Positions 44,392 through 52,806 of a stretch of DNA of 64,000 nucleotides are shown piece by piece. How positions within the stretch are numbered: the first letter of the stretch is position 1; each line of letters opens with the position of its first letter. The translations under genes were made by a program, and so were the position numbers. The notes under the pieces were generated by a model. It saw nothing but the letters and a program-made list of their open reading frames with translations. It did no database searches and was not told the DNA's origin. This DNA is from Kutzneria buriramensis (lineage in GTDB: Bacteria > Actinomycetota > Actinomycetes > Mycobacteriales > Pseudonocardiaceae): the NCBI RefSeq assembly GCF_003387475.1, contig NZ_QUNO01000014.1:124001-188000 (forward strand), given 5' to 3'.

Positions 44392-44997
44392 GTGTCCCGA
44401 GTACGCACAGCCGGCATGCTGGCGGTGGCCACGGCGGTCGTCGCACTCGGCGTGTCAACGGCATTCCTGGGCGGGACCGCGAAAGCGCCCGCCGCTCCGG
44501 TCGGCAACAGCATCGTCGGCCAGACTTCGCCGTTGGCCGGCAAGCTCATCGTGAATGCGGACGCGCCGGCGGTCGGCACGACCAGCGTCCGCTACACGGG
44601 TTCCACCGCGGAATGCGACTTCCTGCACAAGAAATACCCGGATGGCGTACCGGAGACCGACTGCGTCAACATCGCCACCTTCACGTCGACCAAGACGTCC
44701 CGGTCCGTGCGGCTGTGTTCCGCGTACAGCTGCGACGCCTGGCACGCCGGTTTCGACTTCGGCCTGCGCTACGACGGCGCAACCGTGTGGGCCACCGGGG
44801 GAACCTGCGATTACGGCGGTTTGGCGTACGACGCGTTGAAGGACTGGTCCTCGCACACCGGCGACGGCACCAAGAGCGTCGCCGTGGCCGCCGATTTCTA
44901 CGTGATCATCAACGGCATTCCGATCACGGTGGAATGGCACATCCGCACGGTCGACAACGCCGACGGCAGTTGGCACATCGACGTCTACCACACTTGA
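44392..44997 (+). CDS. Secreted protein of unknown function
   Basis: This 201-residue protein has a clear Sec signal peptide (VRTAGMLAVATAVVALGVSTAFLGGTAKA) at residues 4-32. The mature part is beta-rich with five Cys, including CSAYSC and GTCDYGG. It ends in a strand-rich region. The GTG start follows a GGAAGGAAAGG purine run. It lies between the polyketide genes and the two exporters, 13 bp before the MMPL gene. I recognise no family; a carrier, lytic or extracellular binding role is possible. Confidence 0.75.
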   Translation: MSRVRTAGMLAVATAVVALGVSTAFLGGTAKAPAAPVGNSIVGQTSPLAGKLIVNADAPAVGTTSVRYTGSTAECDFLHKKYPDGVPETDCVNIATFTSTKTSRSVRLCSAYSCDAWHAGFDFGLRYDGATVWATGGTCDYGGLAYDALKDWSSHTGDGTKSVAVAADFYVIINGIPITVEWHIRTVDNADGSWHIDVYHT

Positions 44998-45010
44998 GGA
45001 GGGCTGAGTC

Positions 45011-47143
45011 GTGTTCCGCAGAATCGTCGCCCTGCCCGGGGGCCGCCGGGCCAAGTGGGTCGTGCTGGTCGCCTGGATCGCGCTGCTCGTGCCGGCGTTC
45101 TCGCTGGCCGGCATGCTCGGTTCGGTGCAGAAGAACGACATCTCGGCGTGGCTGCCGAGTTCGTCGGAGTCGGCGAAGTTCCTCGCCGCCGCCAACAAGT
45201 TCGAGGCCGGCGACACCATGCCGACGATCGTCGTCTACGCGCGGCCCAGCGGCCTAACCCCGGCCGACCTGAAGAAGGTCAACGCGGACGCCGTGCTGTT
45301 CCAGCAGGTTCCCGATGTGACCGGCAAGGTGCAGCTGCCTCTGGTGTCCGACGACCTCAAGGCCGTCGCGACCATCGTGCCGGTGCGGGTCGGCGAGTCC
45401 GGCTGGACCGGCATCGCCAAGGTCGTCGACAAGCTGAACGCCATCGCCGGCACGGACGCCGGCGGTCTGGTCAGCCATGTCACCGGTCCCGGCGGCTACG
45501 CCTCGGACTCCGGCAAGGCTTTCGGCGACGCCGACCTGCTGATGATCATTGCGGTGATCGTGGTCGTCGCCATCCTGCTGTTCACGTACCGAAGCCCGAC
45601 GCTGTGGCTGTTGCCGGTGATCACCGCGGTGGTGGCCGTGTTCACGTCGGAGGCGGTGATCGCGGTGCTGGCCCGCTACGCCGGCATCGTCGTGAACTCG
45701 CAGAGCAGCTTCATCCTGAGCGTGCTGGTGTTCGGCGCCGCCACGGACTACGCGCTGCTGCTCGTCGCCCGCTACCGGGAGGAGCTGCGGCTGCACGTGG
45801 ACCGGCACGAGGCGATGGCGCAGGCGCTGCGCCGCTCCGGCCCGGCGATCATCGCCAGCGCGGCGACGGTCGCGATCAGCCTGCTGGTGCTGCTGCTGGC
45901 CACCCTCAACTCCACCAGCGGCCTGGGCCCGGTGTGCGCCGTCGGCATCGTCGTCGCCCTGCTGGCGATGATGACGCTGATGCCGGCGCTGCTGGTGATC
46001 TGCGGCCGCTGGATCTTCTGGCCTGTCCGGCCCACGTTCGGCTCGCTGCCGCCGGCCCGTGAGGGCGTGTGGTCGCGCGTCGGCAAGGTGGTGGCCCGCA
46101 AGCCCCGGCTGACCTGGATCGGCACGGCGATCGTGCTCGGGTCGTTCGCGCTGGGCATGATCGGCATGCACGCCGAGGGCATCCCGCAGGACGACCAGTT
46201 CACCAAGACCACCGAGGCCGTCGCCGGCGAACAGCTTCAGACGCAGCACTTCCCGGCCGGCGCGGGTAACCCGATCTGTGTCGTGGTGAACTCGTCCACT
46301 TCGGACAATGTGCGACTGACGCTGTCGCTGCTGCCCACCATCGCCACGGTCGTGCAGCTGGATGCCAAGGATGGCAAGTCGTTCATCATGGCGACCCCGC
46401 GCGCGGCGACCGACAGCCCGGAGTCGCTGGCGACCGCGCAGCAGGTGCGCGACGTCGTGCACGCCATCTTGGGCGCGGAGGCGGAGGTCGGCGGCGGTTC
46501 GGCGATCACGCTGGACATGCAGGACGGCGCCGCGCGGGACTCGTGGGTGGTGATTCCCGCGATCCTGCTGGTGGTGCTGGCGATCCTGGTGCTGTTGCTG
46601 CGGTCGCTGGTGGCGCCGCTGGTGCTGGTGGGCACGGTGGTGCTGTCCTTCGCCGCCACCATGGGCATCAGCACGGTGGTGTTCGACCACGTGTTCCACT
46701 TCGGCGGCATGGACGCCGCGTTCCCGTTGCAGGCGTTCACGTTCCTCGTGGCGCTCGGCGTGGACTACAACATCTTCCTGGTCACCAGGGTGCGGGAGGA
46801 ATCCCGCCGCTTGGGCACCAGGCGGGGCGCGCTGACCGGCCTGACGGCGACCGGCGGCGTGATCACCTCGGCCGGCCTGGTGCTGGCCGGCACGTTCGCC
46901 GCCATGGCGTCGCTGCCGATGGTGTTCGCCGCGGAACTCGGCTTCACCGTCGCGGTCGGCGTGCTGATCGACACCTTCGTGGTCCGCTCGGTGCTGGTCA
47001 CCGCGCTGACCCTGGACCTGGGGGAGGCCATGTGGTGGCCGCGCCGGGTCGTTCCCGCGAAACCCGTGCCGGAACTAGGACGGGAACTGGCCTACATCGG
47101 AGCTAGCGTCAACGCCGCTCCACTCGAAGCGCAGGAAAGGTAG
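45011..47143 (+). CDS. MMPL-family exporter
   Basis: This 710-residue transporter has two MMPL repeats: an N-terminal helix, an extracytoplasmic loop and six helices, repeated. Typical parts are FGAATDYALLLVARYREEL and LGVDYNIFLVTRVREESRRLGT. It lacks the C-terminal NTPase domain of the MMPL protein at 16773-19478. GAGGAGGG at 44996-45003 precedes the GTG. The likely role is export of the polyketide or a lipid, with the MFS transporter next door. Confidence 0.92.
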   Translation: MFRRIVALPGGRRAKWVVLVAWIALLVPAFSLAGMLGSVQKNDISAWLPSSSESAKFLAAANKFEAGDTMPTIVVYARPSGLTPADLKKVNADAVLFQQVPDVTGKVQLPLVSDDLKAVATIVPVRVGESGWTGIAKVVDKLNAIAGTDAGGLVSHVTGPGGYASDSGKAFGDADLLMIIAVIVVVAILLFTYRSPTLWLLPVITAVVAVFTSEAVIAVLARYAGIVVNSQSSFILSVLVFGAATDYALLLVARYREELRLHVDRHEAMAQALRRSGPAIIASAATVAISLLVLLLATLNSTSGLGPVCAVGIVVALLAMMTLMPALLVICGRWIFWPVRPTFGSLPPAREGVWSRVGKVVARKPRLTWIGTAIVLGSFALGMIGMHAEGIPQDDQFTKTTEAVAGEQLQTQHFPAGAGNPICVVVNSSTSDNVRLTLSLLPTIATVVQLDAKDGKSFIMATPRAATDSPESLATAQQVRDVVHAILGAEAEVGGGSAITLDMQDGAARDSWVVIPAILLVVLAILVLLLRSLVAPLVLVGTVVLSFAATMGISTVVFDHVFHFGGMDAAFPLQAFTFLVALGVDYNIFLVTRVREESRRLGTRRGALTGLTATGGVITSAGLVLAGTFAAMASLPMVFAAELGFTVAVGVLIDTFVVRSVLVTALTLDLGEAMWWPRRVVPAKPVPELGRELAYIGASVNAAPLEAQER

Positions 47144-47149
47144 AGACGG

Positions 47150-48628
47150 ATGACCATCGCCCCCACCGCTGTGGTTCCCACAGCGCCCGCCGCGGCCGAC
47201 AGCCGCCGGTGGCTCGCCCTCGCGGTGGTGATGACCGCCGCCTTCATGGACCTGGTCGACGTCACCATCGTCAACATCGCCGTGCCCAGCATCCAACGCG
47301 ACACCGGAGCCTCGTTCAGCGCGGTCCAGTGGATCACCGGCGGCTACGCGCTGGCGTTCGCGCTCGGCCTGATCACCGGCGGACGACTCGGCGACATCTT
47401 CGGCCGCAAGCGCCTGTTCCTGCTCGGCATCGGCGGCTTCACCGTCGCCTCCGCGCTGTGCGGACTCGCGGTCAGCCCCGACATGCTGGTGGCCTCGCGC
47501 ATTCTCCAGGGCGCGGCCGGCGCGATGATGGTGCCGCAGGTGCTGTCGATCATCCACGTCACGTTCCCGGCCGAGGAGCGCGGCAAGGTGTTCGGCATGT
47601 ACGGGGCCATGGTCGGCCTCGGCGCGGTCGCCGGCCCGCTGCTGGGCGCGCTGCTGACCCAGTGGAACCTGTTCGGCCTCGAGTGGCGGCCGATCTTCCT
47701 GGTGAACCTGCCGATCGGCGTCGCCGGCCTGCTGCTGGGCGCCAGGTTCATCACCGAGTCCCGCAGCCCCAACGCCTTGCGCATCGACGTCGTCGGCACC
47801 GTGCTGGCCACCGTCGGCCTGCTGCTGGTGCTCTTCCCGCTGACCCAGGGCGAGCAGCTCGGGTGGCCACTGTGGACGTTCGCGTCGATGGTCGCCGGCG
47901 TGGTCGTGTTCATCGGCTTCATCGCCTTCGAGCGGGCCAAGATGCGCCGCAGCGGCTCGCCGCTGGTGGAGCTCTCGCTGTTCCGGATCAAGAGCTTCGC
48001 CGCCGGCATCGGCGTGCAGCTGGTCTTCGGCGCCACCACCGGCATCTTCTTCCTGATCTGGACGCTGTACATGCAGACCGGCCTCGGCTGGGACACCCTC
48101 CAGGCCGGCCTGACCGCCGTGCCGTTCTCGATCGCCGTCGGCGGCGCGGCCGGCGTGTCGGTCGCGGTGCTGGTGCCCAAGTTCGGCCGCAAGGTGCTCC
48201 AGGCCGGGGCGCTGGTGATGACCGTCGGCGTGCTGGTCTACATGCTGCTGGTCAACGGCATCGGCACCGGGATCACCACCTGGGAGATGATCCCGGCGCT
48301 GCTGGTGATGGGCTTCGGCATGGGCCTGATCATCTCGCCCATCACCGACGCGATCCTGTCGGACGTGCCGGCCGAGCACTCCGGCTCCGCGTCCGGCCTG
48401 ATCAGCACCGTGCAGCAGATCGGCTGGGCCTTCGGCCTGGGCCTGGTGTCGGTGGCCTTCTTCGGCGCCGTCGGCAACGTCGCCCCGACCAGCCCGACCC
48501 GGGCCGCGGCGTACAGCACCGCGTTCAGCCACGGCCTCTGGTGGGTTGCCGCCGGCCTGGTCCTCGCCTTCGCCCTGATGTTCGCCCTGCCCAAGAAGGT
48601 CAAGCCGGCGGCCGAACCCGTCGCCTGA
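47150..48628 (+). CDS. MFS drug exporter (DHA2/EmrB type, 14 helices)
   Basis: This 492-residue MFS transporter of the EmrB/QacA group has 14 predicted helices. Family motifs are FMDLVDVTIVNIAVPSIQRD in helix 1 and GGRLGDIFGRKRLFLLG in the loop after helix 2. Such proteins use proton motive force to expel drugs and are common self-resistance pumps in aromatic polyketide clusters. It is the last gene of the rightward run and is followed by two hairpins. Confidence 0.93.
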   Translation: MTIAPTAVVPTAPAAADSRRWLALAVVMTAAFMDLVDVTIVNIAVPSIQRDTGASFSAVQWITGGYALAFALGLITGGRLGDIFGRKRLFLLGIGGFTVASALCGLAVSPDMLVASRILQGAAGAMMVPQVLSIIHVTFPAEERGKVFGMYGAMVGLGAVAGPLLGALLTQWNLFGLEWRPIFLVNLPIGVAGLLLGARFITESRSPNALRIDVVGTVLATVGLLLVLFPLTQGEQLGWPLWTFASMVAGVVVFIGFIAFERAKMRRSGSPLVELSLFRIKSFAAGIGVQLVFGATTGIFFLIWTLYMQTGLGWDTLQAGLTAVPFSIAVGGAAGVSVAVLVPKFGRKVLQAGALVMTVGVLVYMLLVNGIGTGITTWEMIPALLVMGFGMGLIISPITDAILSDVPAEHSGSASGLISTVQQIGWAFGLGLVSVAFFGAVGNVAPTSPTRAAAYSTAFSHGLWWVAAGLVLAFALMFALPKKVKPAAEPVA

Positions 48629-48640
48629 CCCTCGCCATGA

Positions 48641-48679
48641 CGCAGGTCCCGGGCTCCCCCACCCGGGACCTGCGTTTTT
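48641..48679 (+). terminator. Rho-independent terminator after the MFS gene
   Basis: A 13-bp perfect stem (48641-48653 with 48662-48674, 8-nt loop) is followed at once by five T residues at 48675-48679. It begins 12 bp after the MFS stop and is a classic terminator for the polyketide run. Confidence 0.9.
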
Positions 48680-48699
48680 GCGCGAGTCGCGCTCACAGA

Positions 48700-48757
48700 C
48701 AGACCGAATGCGCGAAACCGGCAGATGCTTGTCTGCCGGTTTCGCGCATTCGGTCTG
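48700..48757. terminator. 26-bp perfect inverted repeat between convergent genes
   Basis: The arms 48700-48725 and 48732-48757 are perfectly complementary over 26 bp with a 6-nt loop. It lies 15 bp after the end of the leftward LuxR gene and follows the rightward terminator. It probably ends transcription from the left-moving side. The length and perfection are exceptional. Confidence 0.75.
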
Positions 48758-48771
48758 GTGCTGGGTTGTGC

Positions 48772-49761
48772 CTAGGCGAGCAGCCCTGCGTCGCGGACCA
48801 TCAGGCCGGCCTGGAAGCGGGTGCGGGCGCCGAGTTCCACCATCAGCGCCGCCACGTGCCGCCGGTACGTCCGCAGCGACATGCCCAGCCGCCGGGCGGA
48901 CACCTCGTCGGTGCAGCCGCTGGCCAGCATCTGCGCCACGGCGCTGCGCAGCTGCGACGACGCCAGCTCGCCCCGCCCGCCGTCACTGTCCATATCGGAC
49001 GTGGCGGTGCCCCACAGGTGCTCGAACATCTCGTGCACCCTGGTCACCACCATCGGGTTGCGCACCAGCACCGCACCGGCCGCCGGCTCGTCGCCGGGGC
49101 AGGCCGACACCAGAACCGCGCGGCGGTCGAAGATCGCCATCCGGAACCACAGCTGCGGCAGGGCACGCACCTCGCCGCCGGCCCCGGTCAGCTTGTTCAC
49201 GTAGGACTGAACCGTCAGCTTGGACAACGCGCTGTGCTGCACCAGGGTCCGTACGCCGATGCCCCGCCGCGCCATCTCCAGCTCGCCCGGCAGCACATCG
49301 CCGACGGCGGTGGTGCTCAGGTGCGTGGCGGCGAACTCCGAGGAGCACTCCTGGATCAGCCGGTAGCACGCGGCCGGCACGGACTCGCCCGGCGGCAGGA
49401 ACGTGAAGTCCTCGCTCAGCGGCGCGTTCCCGCGCGCCTCGCGGTACACGGTTCCCAGGCCCTGCAACGTCTTCCTGGTCTCCTCGATGAACCGCTGCTT
49501 CGCGTACAGCTCGGCGAGCACCGGGGTCAGCAGCTCCGCCTCGGCCCATTCCGGCGACGTGGGGCGGAAATGCCCGCCCGCGCCGACCGGCTGGATCAGC
49601 CGGGCCGCGTGCAGCCGGGCCAGCGCGTCGGCGGCGCGGTCCTGCGGGATGTCGGCCTCGCGGGCGACGAGCTCGCTGTCCAGCGTGTCGTAGCGCAGCG
49701 TCAGCCGGTACAGGTTCAGGGTCTCCTCGTCGATGGCGTGCGCGGACTGCATCGCGGTCAC
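48772..49761 (-). CDS. LuxR-type regulator with TrmB-like N-terminus
   Basis: This regulator of about 329 residues begins with a winged-helix-like region (TLDSELVAREADIPQDRAADALARLHAARLIQPVG, residues 20-55). It ends with a LuxR-type helix-turn-helix (DEVSARRLGMSLRTYRRHVAALM). There is no receiver domain, so it is not a phosphorylated response regulator. GGAGGAGG at 49766-49773 supports the GTG at 49761. Its position at the end of the polyketide cluster suggests pathway control. Confidence 0.87.
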   Translation of the reverse strand: MTAMQSAHAIDEETLNLYRLTLRYDTLDSELVAREADIPQDRAADALARLHAARLIQPVGAGGHFRPTSPEWAEAELLTPVLAELYAKQRFIEETRKTLQGLGTVYREARGNAPLSEDFTFLPPGESVPAACYRLIQECSSEFAATHLSTTAVGDVLPGELEMARRGIGVRTLVQHSALSKLTVQSYVNKLTGAGGEVRALPQLWFRMAIFDRRAVLVSACPGDEPAAGAVLVRNPMVVTRVHEMFEHLWGTATSDMDSDGGRGELASSQLRSAVAQMLASGCTDEVSARRLGMSLRTYRRHVAALMVELGARTRFQAGLMVRDAGLLA

Positions 49762-49867
49762 GGTTCCTCCTCCGACGTCACAAATATCCCCGATATCTCG
49801 AGGGTAGGGACGCGAGGACGAGCGCAGCCAGCGCGCCTGCACAGTTTGGGTGCAAAGCGTCATGCCG

Positions 49868-50851
49868 CTACGACTGAAGTTGTACGTCCTCCGGCTCGCC
49901 CGCGGCCCTGATCACGCGTCGGCCCAGGCCCCGCAGGTACTCCGCCAGCTCCGGCGGCTCGTGCACCTCGAAGTCGCAGCCCAGCATCGCCAGCCGGAAC
50001 CCGATCCACTCCAACGAGTCGGCGCGGGTGCGCAGCCGACAGCTGTGCTCGTCGACGACTTCCAGGTCGGCCTTCGCGCCGCCCATCCGCCGGCGGATTT
50101 CGTCGAGGGGCGCGTGCAGCGTCGCCACCGCGCGGTACGTCGGGGCTCGCTCGAACAGTTTGCTCGCCACGTACGCCGCCGCGTCCTTGGCCGGCAGCTC
50201 GCGCGGCGTGAACCTGGCGCCGGTGAGTTGCGAGTCCCGCATCCGGTCCACGCGGAAGATCCGCCAGTCCGACCGCTCGTTGTCCCACGCGACCAGGTAC
50301 CACTTCCGCTTGGTCGACACGAGCCGCTGCGGCTCGACCAGCCGGCTGGTGCCGCTGCCGTCGGCCGCCTGATAGCGGAACCGCAGCCGCTCATGGTTGG
50401 ACACGGCCATCGCGATGGCCGCCAGCTCGTCCGGGTCGACGGTCGGCCCGCCGCTGCCCAGCAGCGGCTCGGTGGCCGCGTTCAGCGCCCCCACCCGGTG
50501 CCGCAGCCGGGAGGGCAGCACGTGGAGCAGCTTGGCCAGGGCCCGTACGGAGGCCTCCTCGATGCCGTCCACCGCGTGCCCGGCGGCCGTGCGCAGGCCG
50601 ACGGCGATGGCCACCGCCTCCTCGTCGTCCAGCAGCAGCGGCGGCATCGCCTGGCCCGCGACCAGGCGATATCCGCCGATCGCGCCCATCGTGGCCTCGA
50701 CGGGATAGCCCAGGTCGCGCAGCCGGTCGATGTCGCGCCGGATGGTGCGGGCGCTCACCCCGAGCCGCTCGGCCAGCTCGCTGCCCGGCCACTCGCGTGG
50801 CGTCTGGAGCAGCGACAGCAGGGTGAGCAGTCGGGCCGGCGTGTCCGTCAT
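49868..50851 (-). CDS. WYL-domain regulator
   Basis: This protein of about 327 residues has an N-terminal helix-turn-helix (GSELAERLGVSARTIRRDIDRLRDLG) and a central WYL domain with RFRYQAADGSG, WYLVAWDNERSDWRIFRVDRM and a WYL extension at the end. WYL regulators bind nucleic acids or nucleotides, and some control DNA-damage responses. It is divergent from the second DNA glycosylase gene with less than 90 bp between them, so it probably controls that gene. I chose the internal start MTDTPARLL. Confidence 0.9.
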   Translation of the reverse strand: MTDTPARLLTLLSLLQTPREWPGSELAERLGVSARTIRRDIDRLRDLGYPVEATMGAIGGYRLVAGQAMPPLLLDDEEAVAIAVGLRTAAGHAVDGIEEASVRALAKLLHVLPSRLRHRVGALNAATEPLLGSGGPTVDPDELAAIAMAVSNHERLRFRYQAADGSGTSRLVEPQRLVSTKRKWYLVAWDNERSDWRIFRVDRMRDSQLTGARFTPRELPAKDAAAYVASKLFERAPTYRAVATLHAPLDEIRRRMGGAKADLEVVDEHSCRLRTRADSLEWIGFRLAMLGCDFEVHEPPELAEYLRGLGRRVIRAAGEPEDVQLQS

Positions 50852-50886
50852 GCCGACAAATATGCCACCGATGTGGGACATGTTCT

Positions 50887-50900
50887 GACCTATATGGGTC
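50887..50900. promoter_or_regulatory. Candidate operator for WYL regulator/glycosylase
   Basis: GACC-TATATG-GGTC is a short palindrome centred between the WYL and glycosylase genes. A near-palindrome GGGACATGTTC lies just to its left. The element is a likely site for the regulator, and its AT-rich centre may overlap a -10 region. Confidence 0.45.
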
Positions 50901-50937
50901 CTACCGTCGGGCCAGACGACAACCGAGGGAGCCCGCG

Positions 50938-51885
50938 ATGACCGCCAGCACGATCACCCCGACCAGCGTCTCCGGCGTGCTGCCGGCGGCCCAGCCGTTC
51001 GATCTGCGCACGTCGATCCGCTTTCTCCAGGGCTTCGGCGCCTGCCGCGGCGACCAGATCATGACCGAGGACACGCTGACCAAGGCCATCGCCATCGGCG
51101 GCCAGGCCGTCGTGTTCCGGGTGACGCCGACCGAGGGCGGCGTCGACTACGACCTGCACTCCGACCGTCCCATCTCCGCCGGGCTGCGGGCCGCGGTGCT
51201 GGACAAGATCGACGGCTACCTGAGCCTGTCCGACGACCTGTCCGAGTTCTACGCCCAGGCCGCCGGCGACCACCCCGACTACGCGCGGCTGGTCAAGGCG
51301 CTGTGGGGGCTGCACCAGGTCCGGTTCCTGACGGTGGCCGAGATCGGCGTCTGGGCGGTGCTGTCCCAGCGCACCCCGAAGAACGTCTCGACCTCGCTCA
51401 AGCGCCGCATCACCCAGATGTTCGGCCGCAAGATCAGCTACGACGGGCTGGAGTTCCAGGCGTTCCCGGAGCTCACCGACCTGCGGCCGCTGGACGTGAG
51501 CGACTGGATCTCGATCGTCAAGAACGCGCGCAAGGCGGAGTACCTGGCCAGCCTCGTCGAGGGACTGCTGGACATCGGCGAGGACTACCTGCGCACCGCG
51601 TCCTACACCCAGGCCACCAAGGCGCTGCGCGGCATCAAGGGCGTCGGCGAGTTCTCGGCCGCCGCGATCCTGCTGCGCGGGCTCGGGCGGATGGACTTCG
51701 TGCCGCTGGACATGCCGGCGTTCGCCGACGCGACCGCGAAGGTGTACGGGGAGGGCTACGACAACCAGAAGCTGCGCAGCCGCTACGGTGACAACCTCGG
51801 TTACTGGGCGTACTACCTGCACACCGGCTTGGGGGCGCTGAAGAACGAGGCGCTGGGGCCCGTGGCCTGCGGCGCCGGTCGCTGA
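50938..51885 (+). CDS. HhH-GPD DNA glycosylase (AlkA-like), copy 2
   Basis: This 315-residue protein is a close copy of the one at 34989-35909. Shared blocks include AAQPFDLRTSIRFL, STSLKRRITQMFGRK and RGLGRMDFVPLDMP. The helix-hairpin-helix reads ALRGIKGVGEFSAAAILLRG and the catalytic Asp is kept. The C-terminus is slightly longer. It should excise damaged bases. Its own promoter and the divergent WYL regulator suggest that it is inducible, whereas copy 1 is tied to the polyketide operon. Confidence 0.92.
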   Translation: MTASTITPTSVSGVLPAAQPFDLRTSIRFLQGFGACRGDQIMTEDTLTKAIAIGGQAVVFRVTPTEGGVDYDLHSDRPISAGLRAAVLDKIDGYLSLSDDLSEFYAQAAGDHPDYARLVKALWGLHQVRFLTVAEIGVWAVLSQRTPKNVSTSLKRRITQMFGRKISYDGLEFQAFPELTDLRPLDVSDWISIVKNARKAEYLASLVEGLLDIGEDYLRTASYTQATKALRGIKGVGEFSAAAILLRGLGRMDFVPLDMPAFADATAKVYGEGYDNQKLRSRYGDNLGYWAYYLHTGLGALKNEALGPVACGAGR

Positions 51886-51970
51886 CACTTTCCTGTCATC
51901 GCCCCGATGTGGACACGGTGGGTGACCGTGTCGACGATGTAGGTAACCGAAATTCGTGAGGAGCCGTTGG

Positions 51971-52624
51971 ATGTCGGACTTCGTTTTCCCCGCGACGAGT
52001 TCGGCTCGAGCCGCCCCGTTCGCCCTGAGCTCGCGCGACGTCGAGCTCACGCACGCGGAGTTGGCCAAGGCGGTCGAGGCCGTGGCCGACGGTGAGCAGA
52101 CGATGGTGGACGGCGTGGTGACGCCGTACCACCTCGTGCTCGCCTGGTCGCGGCTTTCCGGTGCCCCGCAACGGCTTTCCCCCGCCGGCGGGACAGTGCT
52201 GGTGGCCGCGCTGCCGGCCGAGGACCTGGACGAGCTGGCCGCCGGGGCGCTCGCCGTCGTCCAGGCCGGCGGGTGGGTGCACTGCGTCTCTTCGGCGCGC
52301 GCGGGCGACGTCCTGGACGAGCTCACCGCCGTCCACGCCACCGATCTCGTCGCCGCCGCGTCGTCGCTGCGCATGTTCCGCCGCGCCCTGGAGGCCGAGC
52401 TCGTGGCCGGGCCGCTGTCCGTGCTGGCGGTGTTCGAGGGCCTGCAACGCAGCGAAAGCCACACGAGGCGGGAGCGCCGCACCCTGTTGCCAGCGCTGTA
52501 TTCGCGTCTCGGCGGGCGCCTGCTCACCATCCGCTGCGTCGGCGAGCCCCTCGACCCGGAGACCACCACCTTCTACACCCGCGCCGGCCTGCTCGTCCGC
52601 CACGCTTTCAGTGATAATGTTTGA
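51971..52624 (+). CDS. Hypothetical 217-residue protein
   Basis: GAGGAG precedes the ATG at normal spacing and codon bias is strong, so this is a real gene. The N-terminal part (SSRDVELTHAELAKAVEAVAD, then AGGTVLVAALPAEDLDELAAGALAVVQAG) faintly recalls the start of adenylate-forming enzymes. No ATP-binding or adenylation motif is present and the protein is far too short. It may be a degenerate relative or an unrelated fold. It lies 85 bp after the glycosylase gene on the same strand. Confidence 0.7.
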   Translation: MSDFVFPATSSARAAPFALSSRDVELTHAELAKAVEAVADGEQTMVDGVVTPYHLVLAWSRLSGAPQRLSPAGGTVLVAALPAEDLDELAAGALAVVQAGGWVHCVSSARAGDVLDELTAVHATDLVAAASSLRMFRRALEAELVAGPLSVLAVFEGLQRSESHTRRERRTLLPALYSRLGGRLLTIRCVGEPLDPETTTFYTRAGLLVRHAFSDNV

Positions 52625-52806
52625 ACAGGAAAGTGAATTGCTTCCCACTGTGTTCGGCCGACTCCGCTCGGACGTTTTTCACAATTGACGACATCAGGGT
52701 CTGGGCCGATCGGATGATTGCCCCGGTATCGGGAACGGAACTAGCTTCGGGTGATTTCTGCCGACCCGGCGGGAAATCGTGCGCACCTCCGGACTAAGGA
52801 GTCCGC

